From contig NZ_SLYA01000001.1 of assembly GCF_004340965.1 (NCBI RefSeq), positions 496,001-560,000 on the forward strand: a DNA stretch of 64,000 nucleotides, in the 5' to 3' direction. Position 1 is the stretch's first letter; every line of letters starts with the position of its first letter. The notes beneath the pieces are model-generated. The model searched no databases, was not told the origin of the DNA, and saw only the letters and a list, made by a program, of their open reading frames with translations. The stretch is from Sphingomonas sp. PP-CE-1A-559 (GTDB taxonomy: Bacteria > Pseudomonadota > Alphaproteobacteria > Sphingomonadales > Sphingomonadaceae). A program made the position numbers and the translations under genes. Shown here one piece after another: positions 25,515 to 40,832 of the stretch.

Positions 25515-25633
25515 TTCCTCCCCTGCAAGGGGAGGGTGGCGCGAAGCGATGGAGGGGGAGAAACATGCAACTAACGTTGTCCCTGACCTCCCCCTCCGTC
25601 TGGCAAGCGCCAGCCACCTCCTTGGCGGGGGAG
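25515..25633. repeat. About 120-bp inverted-repeat element, family B copy 2
   Basis: The left end CCTCCCCTGCAAGGGGAGGG is diverged, followed by GATGGAGGGGGAG; the right half is well kept: CCTCCCCCTCCGTCTGGCAA, GCGCCAGCCACCTCC and TTGGCGGGGGAG. It lies between the convergent metallophosphoesterase and TonB-like genes and may serve as a two-way transcription stop. Confidence 0.85.
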
Positions 25634-25647
25634 AATAAGAAGCTTGC

Positions 25648-26436
25648 CTAGTCCGGCGTTCTGCCGGAATTGAACTCAATATCGATCTCGACCCAGCCGC
25701 CGAGGATCTGCTTCCCGCCGACACGCGGGGGACGGACGCGGAACTGCCACGCAGCTTGGCGCATCGCGCGCGCTAGACCCGATCCTACCGGCGACTCGCT
25801 GAGCGCTCGGCAATTCTCGACCTGGTAATTCGCGATCATGCGGCAGGCGATCTTCGCCCAGCTGTTCGGCGGCGGCGGGCTTTTCAGATAGCCGTTGAGT
25901 TCGGCATCGGTCGGTCGGCGATACCATTCGACCTTGTACAGCCGCTCGCCACCCGGGCCTTCGCCGGGACCGTAGGCCGAACCGCTGTCCTTGCCCTTGC
26001 CCGACCCGCTGCCACCGTCACCGCCGGCAAGCTGGTCGTCGGGATGCGACGGCATCTTCGAGATATCCGCGGCTTCGAACATCTCCATCCCGCCGAGCAT
26101 CTTGATCGGCAGCGGTGGCGGCGATGTCGGCGGGGCAGGGGGCGCCTGTGCGGACGGGACCCTGGGGGCGGCCCGCTGCGGCGAACCGCCGCTCGCACGC
26201 TTTGCCTTGGTCGGTGACGGCGTGCGCTTTTGAGGCGTGGGGGCAGTCTGATCGGGGGCGATCTGGAACGTGACCGGCTCGCGACGCTCCTCGGGCTTCG
26301 AGGTAACCGAGGGCGCCAGTCGCAACAGCAGCAGGAGAATAAGGACATGCGCGATGACGGTCAGCACGAACGCGCCGCTGCGCCGTCGGGTCGAACCGCG
26401 CGTCTCGATCGACGAAGGATGGTACGCCGACCGCAT
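25648..26436 (-). CDS. TonB-like periplasm-spanning protein
   Basis: A 262-residue protein built like an energy transducer: a basic N-terminus, one helix at about residues 22-40 (GAFVLTVIAHVLILLLLLRLAP), then a long proline/basic-rich linker (TPQKRTPSPTKAKRAS...APPAPPTSPPPLP), a Gly/Ser-rich stretch, and a C-terminal globular part (YKVEWYRRPTDAELNGYL...ALSESPVGSGLARAMRQAAWQFRVRPPRVGG...GWVEIDIEF) resembling the TonB/TonC C-terminal fold with its 'PPR...v.I.f' ending. It has one Cys pair (IACRM and VENCR). ExbB/ExbD genes are not adjacent. The assignment is by architecture, so an unrelated envelope protein is possible. Confidence 0.65.
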   Translation of the reverse strand: MRSAYHPSSIETRGSTRRRSGAFVLTVIAHVLILLLLLRLAPSVTSKPEERREPVTFQIAPDQTAPTPQKRTPSPTKAKRASGGSPQRAAPRVPSAQAPPAPPTSPPPLPIKMLGGMEMFEAADISKMPSHPDDQLAGGDGGSGSGKGKDSGSAYGPGEGPGGERLYKVEWYRRPTDAELNGYLKSPPPPNSWAKIACRMIANYQVENCRALSESPVGSGLARAMRQAAWQFRVRPPRVGGKQILGGWVEIDIEFNSGRTPD

Positions 26437-26528
26437 CGGCAGTCCGCCTAGACCTGCGAGCGCGCGACGGCAACGCCCGGCGTCGATGATCTTTTTGTCA
26501 CCATGATCCCTGAAAACTGTCGACCAAG

Positions 26529-27816
26529 TCAGCCGCGCACAACGACGAGCGCCGCGATCGCGTCCGCGGCGGCCTCCGCGCCGTTCGCCCGCGCAACCTG
26601 CGCGCCGACCTGCGCGGCCTTCTCGCGCATCCGGTCGGTCAGGATGGCGGTGATCGCAGCGCCGGCGTGCGCGGTCGTGAAGTGTTTCGACGACAGCGTC
26701 TTGCCGACGCCGATCGATTGAATGCGGTGCCCGTTGTCGTATCGCCCATGTGCGGGACGACGAGTTGCGGTTTGCCGGCGCGTAGCGCTTGCCCGGTCGA
26801 GCCCGCGCCGCCGTGATGGACGATCGCGCAAGCTAGCGGGAACAGCAGCGAGTGCGGCGCATAGCGGCAGACATGGACGTGTTCGCTCGCTGCTGCCAGA
26901 TCGTCGCTACCGGTCAGCAGTACCGCGCGCAGCCCGAGCGTTCGCGCGGTCGAGGCTGCAGCGTCGTAGAAGTCGCCAGGCGCAAACGTCGCAAAGGATC
27001 CCAGTGTGAAGACCAGCGGCGGTGGACCGGCGGGAGGAACGCCTCAAGCGCGGGATCGAGTGTTTCGGGGGCGCCGGTATCGCTGTCGAAGATCGCAAAG
27101 CCAGTGACGCGCGCATTGTCGGGGAGGTCAGGCTGGCGCGGCGCGATGGCCGGCGAATAGCAGCATAAGGTCAGGTCGGCGCTCTCGGGCGTCTCGAGCA
27201 GCAACGCCTGGCGTGACGGCGGCAGGCCGCGTATCTTGCGAACCGCATCGACGGGGCGTCCATACCGATGTCGCAGCACGCCGCGCATGACCCGGTACAC
27301 AGACCGGTTCCAGGCGCGGCCGATCGGTCCGGTCGGTGCGTGGGCCATCATCGCGAAGTCGGGCGTGCGGGGTGGTGCATAGGCGGAGAAGGTCGCCATC
27401 GGCTGGAGCCGGACGTTGACCAGCGGCACGCCGCGCGCTTCCGCGACGATCGGCGCGGCGAACACGAACAGTGAGGCGACCAGCGCGACTGCGCCCTCCA
27501 TCGCGTCGTCGAGCGCCGTCGTGCTGTCGGCTAGCCACGGCATCAGGATCCGGTTCATCAGATAGGTCTGATTCGACATGATCCGCTTTGCGACTTGGTC
27601 GGGCGGCATGCCCAAGGTCTCCGTCAGCGCGTCGAACCCGCCGACGATGGCCACGCCGGTGAGGCCTGCGGCTTCGACCTTGGCGACGTGGTCAGCCGGT
27701 ACCGCCAGCACAACCGCGAACCGTCTCGCCTTGAGCGCAAGGCCGATCGCGATGAAGGGATGCAGGTCGCCAAGCGAGCCGACCGTGGCGAGGACGATCT
27801 TTCGCATCGGCTCCAT
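26529..27816 (-). pseudogene. Glycosyltransferase (UGT/MGT-like, GT1) broken by two frameshifts
   Basis: Three reading-frame pieces together make one GT1-type glycosyltransferase. Piece 1 starts MEPMRKIVLATVGSLGDLHPFIAIGLAL at 27816 and runs to about 27030. Piece 2, in another frame, reads GPPPLVFTLGSFATFAPG to the sugar-nucleotide motif HHGGAGSTGQALRAGKPQLVVPHMGD, ending near 26741. Piece 3 reads YDNGHRIQSIGVGKTLSSKHF to the stop at 26529. Each junction needs a one-base correction. The donor-binding motif is intact within piece 2. With both shifts real the gene is dead; sequencing error at two GC-rich sites is the alternative. The full protein would have been about 425 residues. Confidence 0.8.
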
Positions 27817-28293
27817 GTGGTCCTTCCGGGCCGCTAGTTTCGGCGGCACCCGCTGCAGCCGTACAGCGGGAATGCGACTCATTTATTGCGGCGCAATTGC
27901 CGGCGCCGTGGTGAGCGGCATGAAGCCACATGCGCTGGGGGTAGGGCTGATCAACGGTCAGTTACAGCCGCCAGATCGGCATCTTCCCCGTCATGCCGGA
28001 CAAGCTGCGGCATCCACGGTGGCGCAAATCGAAAGACTTGTCTTGTAGAACGGGGGACGCCGGATCGCGTCGATATCCCTCTTGAGTAGGGAGCGACTTG
28101 CAATTTGACGGCGGCACACTCTTGTTCTCCCGCGAAGGCGGGAGCCCAGTCTGGATCCCCGCCTTCGCGGGGAAACAGCTTGCCTGACAGCTGTACCCTT
28201 CGAACCCATCAAACCGACCGGAAAACTTTGGACTGAAGCCCTTCCAAAGCTTTGAAGGTCGATCAGTCCTCCTCTGCATCTGCGCCAGCCAAC
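27817..28293. other. Intergenic region between glycosyltransferase pseudogene and rpoC terminator
   Basis: About 480 bp with no convincing gene. It contains a half-site resembling a mobile palindrome (CGTCATGCCGGACAAGCTGCGGCATCC-like, near 27988-28014), the family D hairpin pair at 28123-28177, and otherwise plain sequence. The promoter of the broken glycosyltransferase should lie in 27820-27960; no clear -35/-10 pair was recognised. Confidence 0.6.
28123..28177. repeat. 55-bp double-hairpin repeat, family D copy 1
   Basis: TGTTCTCCCGCGAAGGCGGG followed by AGCCCAGTCTGGATCC and CCGCCTTCGCGGGGAAACA. Each half is a hairpin and the halves are inverted copies of each other. A second copy at 56297 has the opposite orientation. 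This GCGAAGGCGGG/CCCAGTCTGG type of palindrome is well known between genes in sphingomonads. Confidence 0.85.
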
Positions 28294-28333
28294 AAAAAAG
28301 GCCGCCGCCCGGTGTCCCGGACGGCGGCCTTTT
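28294..28333 (-). terminator. Rho-independent terminator of rpoBC
   Basis: On the minus strand GGCCGCCG and CGGCGGCC form a perfect 8-bp GC stem around a loop of about 14 nt (with further CCGG/CCGG pairing), followed by six T residues (AAAAAA on the plus strand at 28294-28299). It lies 34 bp after the rpoC stop. Confidence 0.9.
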
Positions 28334-28367
28334 CCTTAGTCAGCGCCGAGGCGTCTGACGAAACCGA

Positions 28368-32654
<4,287 letters not shown>

Positions 32655-32690
32655 ATTTTAGTTCCCGTTTGGGAGAAAATTTCCAGCGAA

Positions 32691-32777
32691 ATTTACGTTG
32701 GCTAGCGGCAGGTTTCGAACCTGCATCCTCGACCACTCCGTCGTGCGTCTACCATTTCCGCCACGCTAGCCGTAAAT
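32691..32777 (-). ncRNA. tRNA-like RNA element between rpoB and rpoC
   Basis: Reading the minus strand, 32770-32701 has a 7-bp acceptor stem (GCTAGCG/CGCTAGC), TG at positions 8-9, a D arm identical in form to tRNA-Leu (GCGGAAATGGTAGACGC) and a perfect T arm (GCAGG-TTCGAAA-CCTGC). The part where the anticodon arm belongs is only 14 nt, CGAC-GGAGTG-GTCG, with a 4-bp stem and a 6-nt loop that lacks the usual U before the anticodon; AGGAT follows as variable loop. No leucine-type long variable arm and no ACCA end are present. The stem continues outward: ATTTACG upstream pairs with C and GTAAAT downstream, leaving AAC bulged. It starts directly after the rpoB stop. Decoding is unlikely; a processing or regulatory role within the rpoBC message is inferred. 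It may also be a decayed tRNA-Leu. Confidence 0.65.
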
Positions 32778-36932
<4,155 letters not shown>

Positions 36933-36965
36933 AGGTTTATTTTGCCTCGTCAGCCGAAAATTCGT

Positions 36966-36983
36966 GCTCGGGAACCCCCGAGC
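36966..36983 (-). promoter_or_regulatory. Hairpin in the rpoB leader
   Basis: GCTCGGG and CCCGAGC form a perfect 7-bp stem with a 4-nt loop about 35 nt upstream of the rpoB ATG. It follows the terminator-like hairpin at 37001-37030 in the same leader and may be a second structural element, for example an antiterminator partner or a stability hairpin. Confidence 0.4.
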
Positions 36984-37000
36984 GGGACGCACGTTCACGC

Positions 37001-37030
37001 AAAAAGGCCGCGCGCATCAGGTGCGGCGGC
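37001..37030 (-). terminator. Terminator-like hairpin in the rpoB leader (possible attenuator)
   Basis: On the minus strand GCCGCCGCAC and GCGCGCGGC fold into a GC-rich, slightly imperfect stem followed by CTTTTTG. It lies downstream of the rpoB promoter at 37116-37144 and about 70 nt upstream of the rpoB ATG, so it would stop part of the transcripts before rpoB. If another promoter reads in from further upstream it would be an ordinary terminator. No gene on this strand ends just upstream. Confidence 0.6.
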
Positions 37031-37115
37031 TCTCAGCGTATGAAACCTCGGTATCCAATACGATCGACACGCTGCGCGACGGCATGTCATTTCCCGGATG
37101 CTGTGGTGAGATGCG

Positions 37116-37144
37116 GATATAGGCGTGGCACGGCGTGATGTCAA
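37116..37144 (-). promoter_or_regulatory. Sigma70-type promoter of rpoB
   Basis: On the minus strand TTGACA (37139-37144) and TATATC (37116-37121) are exactly 17 bp apart. Transcription would start near 37108, giving a leader of about 175 nt that holds the two hairpins. The surrounding 36933-37295 region is otherwise free of genes. Confidence 0.7.
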
Positions 37145-37295
37145 AGGGCCGGCGTCAAACGGTCGTTTCGACACGGTCCGGCTGCCGGAAATACTATAGC
37201 TACTAGGCGCTGGCCGACGCTATCTGCATCCCTGACACGATGTAACGCGTATTTCCAGTATCACCGGGTGGCCCTCGCAAGGAGTAGGCGGCGTC

Positions 37296-37778
37296 ATGAA
37301 CGACAGGATCGCAGTGCGGACAGTATCCGACCAGGATCGCGCGAACTGGACACGGCTGATCGATGATCACGAGAAGATCGCGGGGCAGTGCGCCGACCTC
37401 GTCCTGCTCGCGCGGCAGCCGAGTACCCAGAGCGCGCTCGCCTCGCGCAAGCTGATCGAATTGGCCGTGACCGTCGCCGATCATCTCGGCGTCGAGGACG
37501 AGGTGATCGATCGCACCGTCGTGGCGATGGAAGCGCACTGCTCGGCTGATACCATCGCGATGATGGAAGAGGACCTCGACATCCTCCGCTCGGATTGGAA
37601 GGCGTTCATCGGTCGCTGGCTGCCGACGATTTCGCCGAAGGACTGGGCCGCGTTCGGCGTGCAGGCGGAGTCGATGCTCGATCGCTTGTCGCATCAGGTG
37701 AAGCTGGAGACGGAACTGCTGTACGACCACGCGTTGCGCGACGGCGTCGTGCGCCCTGGTGGGCTCGTGCTGCATTGA
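37296..37778 (+). CDS. Hemerythrin-domain protein
   Basis: A 160-residue all-helical protein of the HHE hemerythrin-like type. Candidate di-iron ligands are His25 (DDHEKI), His63 and Glu67 (ADHLGVEDE), His81 (MEAHCS) and a late cluster (LSHQVKLETELLYDHAL). Related proteins sense or store oxygen, iron or nitric oxide, or repair iron centres; no choice can be made here. AAGGAGTAGG lies 8 nt before the ATG. It is divergent from rpoB across about 360 bp and is followed by a family A repeat; no partner gene is close. Confidence 0.82.
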   Translation: MNDRIAVRTVSDQDRANWTRLIDDHEKIAGQCADLVLLARQPSTQSALASRKLIELAVTVADHLGVEDEVIDRTVVAMEAHCSADTIAMMEEDLDILRSDWKAFIGRWLPTISPKDWAAFGVQAESMLDRLSHQVKLETELLYDHALRDGVVRPGGLVLH

Positions 37779-37834
37779 GTGGTGGCGGGGCAGCCAGTCG
37801 GATCGTTGCTCCAACCGCACCCCCGAAAAAGCTA

Positions 37835-37938
37835 CCACCCCGGCGAAGGCCGGGGCCCAATTGGTAAGGTGGTAGTAACGAAGCACCGCGCTACGTCATT
37901 GCCGTCCCCCAATTGGGCCCCGGCCTTCGCCGGGGTGG
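37835..37938. repeat. 104-bp inverted-repeat element, family A copy 3
   Basis: The arms are nearly perfect: CCACCCCGGCGAAGGCCGGG plus CCCAATTGG against CCAATTGGG plus CCCCGGCCTTCGCCGGGGTGG. The inner part holds GTAACGAAG and CGTCATTGCCGTCCC, similar to copies 2 and 4. It lies between the convergent hemerythrin and M15 peptidase genes and fills most of the 205-bp gap. Confidence 0.92.
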
Positions 37939-37983
37939 TGCCGTCGCGGGCAATGTGCGTCGCTAGCGAAACGTTGACATCGC

Positions 37984-38730
37984 CTACCGCCGCTTCTTCT
38001 TCGAAGGCACAACCACCACCGGCGCCACCGGCACCGGCGGTTGCGCCGTTACCTTCACCACCAGCGGCAACACCCCCGGATCCGCCGGATACTCCCGCCG
38101 AGCCCGCGCAAACACGAACCGGGCCTTCGCCGCCCCGGGCGCACTCTCGCTCGCCCCGACCCAGCGCCAGTGCCACGGCTCCCACTTCACATGCTGCTTG
38201 TTCCCACCGGGAAAGCTCTGCTCGAACCCGAACCGCGGGGCGTTCAGTCGCAGCCAGCGCGCGGCAGGGGTAGCGGCCATGCAAGCCTCCGCATCGGGAC
38301 ACCCGTTCGCCGGACGCACCGCGAAATCCAGCGCATAGCCGGTGGAGTGCTCGCTATACCCCGGCGGCGCGACCGAGATCGCTCGGTCGGCCGGGCTGCT
38401 CGTCTCGCCGCGGCAGAACACGCTGCGCTGGCGGGCGATCGACCGCTGGCACGACAGCGCGCGGAGCTGGCCCATCACCGAAGGATCACCCTGCGCCGCC
38501 GCGAACAGCCGCAGGAGGTCGGGCAATATGTCGGCGCGTACCACGCAAGGATTGCCCACCGAATACTCCGACGGCAGCGTCACCAGTTCGCTCTCGGGCG
38601 CGTCGCCGTACGGCAAATGCCCGAACGCGCGACCGTCTGGCGCGATCGCCGCGCTCTGTCCCTCGCACAATTGTGCTTCCGCGATTGTGGGGGCGAACAG
38701 GAGCGCGAGGGCCAGCGTGCGGTGCAACAT
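37984..38730 (-). CDS. Exported M15-family D-alanyl-D-alanine carboxypeptidase-like protein
   Basis: A 248-residue protein with a signal peptide (MLHRTLALALLFAPTIAEAQ). The zinc-peptidase motifs of the VanY/M15B group are complete: SEHSTGYALDFAV (S-x-H-x3-G-x-A-x-D) and EPWHWRWVG (E-P-W-H). It should trim cell-wall peptides in the periplasm. Six cysteines (for example LCEGQS, NPCVV, LSCQR, VFCRG, NGCPDAEAC) suggest disulfides. The C-terminus is proline-rich and ends with basic SKKKRR. A longer upstream start is possible but the signal peptide fits this ATG. Divergent from the pseudouridine synthase gene, 48 bp away. Confidence 0.88.
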   Translation of the reverse strand: MLHRTLALALLFAPTIAEAQLCEGQSAAIAPDGRAFGHLPYGDAPESELVTLPSEYSVGNPCVVRADILPDLLRLFAAAQGDPSVMGQLRALSCQRSIARQRSVFCRGETSSPADRAISVAPPGYSEHSTGYALDFAVRPANGCPDAEACMAATPAARWLRLNAPRFGFEQSFPGGNKQHVKWEPWHWRWVGASESAPGAAKARFVFARARREYPADPGVLPLVVKVTAQPPVPVAPVVVVPSKKKRR

Positions 38731-38778
38731 CGACGCGGGCTCTGGCACGCAGGCGCTAATGATGGCAAGGGCGGCGCC

Positions 38779-39495
38779 ATGCATGGTGAACGCGTACTTT
38801 TCCTCGACGGCGAGGCCCTGGTGATCGACAAGCCCGCAGGGCTGCCGGTCGATCCGCCCCGCGATGGCTCGCTTAGCCTCGAAAATCATCTCGAAAGCCT
38901 GAAGTTCGGCTTCCAGCGCTGGCCGAAGGCGGTGCACCGGCTCGACCGCGACACGAGCGGTTGCCTGCTCCTGTCGCGCAACCCCAAGGCGCATGCCCGG
39001 TTGCAGCAGGCGTTCGAGCAGGGCCTCGTCTCGAAACGCTACGTCGCGCTGCTCGATGGCGTGGTCGAGGGCACGTCCGGCCTGATCGAGATGGCGCTCG
39101 GCAAGGTCAGCACCGCCGAGACCGGCTGGCGGATGGTCGAGGACCCCGAGGGCAAGAAGTCGCGCACCAAATGGCGCGTGCTCGAGATCAGGGACGGCCG
39201 CTCGCTAGTCGAGTTCCTGCCCGAGACCGGCCGCACGCACCAGATCCGCGTCCACGCCGCGAGCGGCCTTGGTGCGCCGGTGGTCGGCGACGGCGTTTAT
39301 GGCAAGGCGGACGGGCTCGGCATGATGCTCCACGCGCAACGCCTGATCGTGCCGCGCCCGGGCAAGCCCGACGTGCTCGCCGAAGCGCCGCTGCCCGAGC
39401 GGTTCGCCAAGGCCGGTTTCGCTGACGAGGCGACTCCGGTTGCCAATGCCGCACCGGTTGCCGAAGTTACGACGCCCGACTCTACCGACGACTGA
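38779..39495 (+). CDS. RluA-family pseudouridine synthase
   Basis: A 238-residue enzyme that isomerises specific uridines in rRNA or tRNA. The family motif HRLDRDTSG contains catalytic Asp56; FLPETGRTHQIRVH and GDGVYG follow as expected, and there is no N-terminal S4 domain, so it is closer to RluA/RluE-like short forms. The last 30 residues are Ala/Pro-rich and probably unstructured. The ATG used overlaps another ATG at 38783 in a different frame; only a weak ribosome-binding site is visible. The target uridine cannot be told. arfB follows 21 bp downstream. Confidence 0.9.
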   Translation: MHGERVLFLDGEALVIDKPAGLPVDPPRDGSLSLENHLESLKFGFQRWPKAVHRLDRDTSGCLLLSRNPKAHARLQQAFEQGLVSKRYVALLDGVVEGTSGLIEMALGKVSTAETGWRMVEDPEGKKSRTKWRVLEIRDGRSLVEFLPETGRTHQIRVHAASGLGAPVVGDGVYGKADGLGMMLHAQRLIVPRPGKPDVLAEAPLPERFAKAGFADEATPVANAAPVAEVTTPDSTDD

Positions 39496-39516
39496 GTGGG
39501 CTGAGGGCAGGGGCTG

Positions 39517-39942
39517 ATGGTCGCGATCCCGATCACCCGATCGATCTCGATCGACGACAGCGAGCTGATCGAGAGCACCACGCGGTCAGGCGGTCCTGGC
39601 GGTCAGCACGTCAACACCACCGACAGCGCGGTCATCCTACGCTTCGACGTCGGCCTCTCGCCCGGCCTGCCGCTGGCCGTGAAGAACCGCATCGCCGTGC
39701 TGGCCGGGTCTCGCCTCACGCGTGACGGCGTGCTGGTGCTGCGCAGCGAAGGGTCACGCTCGCAACTGCTCAACCGCCAAGAAGTCCGCGAACGCCTCGT
39801 CGCGCTGATCAAGGAAGCGACGATCGTCCCCAAGGCACGCCGTGCGACCAAGCCGTCCAAGGCGGCGAAGGCACGGCGGGTCGATACGAAGAAGGTGCGC
39901 AGCGGGGTCAAGGCGGGGCGGGGCAAGGTCCGCGACGACTGA
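39517..39942 (+). CDS. arfB: Peptidyl-tRNA hydrolase ArfB (stalled-ribosome rescue)
   Basis: A 141-residue codon-independent release factor that enters stalled ribosomes and hydrolyses peptidyl-tRNA. The catalytic GGQ lies at residues 28-30 in SGGPGGQHVNTTDSAV. The C-terminal tail is long and basic (KARRATKPSKAAKARR...KKVRSGVKAGRGK), as needed to sit in the empty mRNA channel. Length is typical. It follows the pseudouridine synthase gene closely, so both RNA-related genes may share a transcript. Confidence 0.94.
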   Translation: MVAIPITRSISIDDSELIESTTRSGGPGGQHVNTTDSAVILRFDVGLSPGLPLAVKNRIAVLAGSRLTRDGVLVLRSEGSRSQLLNRQEVRERLVALIKEATIVPKARRATKPSKAAKARRVDTKKVRSGVKAGRGKVRDD

Positions 39943-40002
39943 GGGCGCCACCTATGGCCGTCTCGCTAACGTCCGTCGGCCAGCCTAGCGCACGACCTCG
40001 CA

Positions 40003-40127
40003 ATCCTCCCCCGCCAGGGGGAGGTGGCTGGCGCTAGCCAGACGGAGGGGGAGGCACGCGATGCCGGATGTTCCGTGTCCTCCCCCTCCGACGCCTTCGG
40101 CGCCACCTCCCCCTGGCGGGGGAGGAT
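40003..40127. repeat. About 120-bp inverted-repeat element, family B copy 3
   Basis: CCTCCCCCGCCAGGGGGAGG on the left, then TGGCTGGCGCTAGCCAGACG and GGAGGGGGAGG; the right half reads CCTCCCCCTCCGACGCC, TTCGGCGCCACC and TCCCCCTGGCGGGGGAGG. Closely similar to copy 4 at 43625. Followed by a separate short hairpin at 40144-40170. Both lie between arfB and msrC, where 270 bp hold no gene. Confidence 0.92.
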
Positions 40128-40143
40128 CGCCACATTGCCGCTG

Positions 40144-40170
40144 CGTCACCCCAGCTTTCGCTGGGTGACG
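40144..40170. repeat. Short palindrome, family F
   Basis: CGTCACCCCAGC and GCTGGGTGACG form a stem (one bulged base) with a TTTC loop. This CACCCCAGC-TTTC-GCTGGGTGA type of palindrome is common between genes in sphingomonads. It abuts the family B element and lies 43 bp upstream of the msrC gene. Confidence 0.7.
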
Positions 40171-40212
40171 GATTTGGGGGAGCGTTAGCTGCCTCTCAAT
40201 CAAGGAAGACAG

Positions 40213-40707
40213 ATGTACCAGTTTGATATCTCCGCCGGCACCAAGGCCGATCTCTACCGCGACCTGCTCGCCGCACTCGACGCGCTGACAGCGGACGAGA
40301 CCGATCCGATCGCCAACATGGCGAATGCGGCGGCGCTGGTGTGGGAATATCTCCCCGACCTGAACTGGGCGGGGTTCTACCGCCTCCTACCCGATGCGCA
40401 GGGGGGCGAACTCGTGCTCGGCCCGTTCCAGGGCAAGGTCGCCTGCATCCGCATCCCGGTGGGCAAGGGCGTCTGCGGGGCCGCCGCCGCGACGCTGAAG
40501 ACGCAGTTGGTCGAGGACGTCCATGCTTTCCCGGGGCACATAGCCTGCGACGCGGCAAGCCGGTCGGAACTGGTGGTACCAGTGACCCGCAACGGCACAC
40601 TGATCGCAGTGCTCGACCTCGACAGCCCCGAACCCGCGCGATTCGATGTCGAGGATGCGGCGGGGTGCGAGGCGCTGGCGGCATTGCTGGCCGAGCGGCT
40701 TGCCTAG
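40213..40707 (+). CDS. msrC: Free methionine-(R)-sulfoxide reductase (GAF domain)
   Basis: A 164-residue GAF-fold enzyme reducing free methionine-R-sulfoxide with thioredoxin. The three working cysteines are Cys78, Cys88 and Cys112 in VACIRIPVGKGVCG and FPGHIACD; their spacing of 10 and 24 residues equals that of the E. coli enzyme. The ligand-cage tryptophan and acidic residues in LNWAGFY and LDLDSPEPARFD are present. GGAAGACAG lies before the ATG. A repair enzyme for oxidised methionine in the cytosol. Confidence 0.94.
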   Translation: MYQFDISAGTKADLYRDLLAALDALTADETDPIANMANAAALVWEYLPDLNWAGFYRLLPDAQGGELVLGPFQGKVACIRIPVGKGVCGAAAATLKTQLVEDVHAFPGHIACDAASRSELVVPVTRNGTLIAVLDLDSPEPARFDVEDAAGCEALAALLAERLA

Positions 40708-40832
40708 CACGTACTGACGCGCCCCGTTTCGGGACAGCACGCCTTCTGGCGACTCCCCCTCACACTTGGTAAGCAACGCGTTAAGATATCCGGCGTTTGC
40801 GCTGGATCGGGTGGCAAACCAGGGAGACGGAC

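Noticed and set aside
32698..32773. Calling the rpoB-rpoC spacer element a functional tRNA-Leu
   Set aside because: The anticodon arm is three nucleotides too short, no anticodon can be assigned, the long variable arm is absent, and the 3' end reads CAA, not ACCA.
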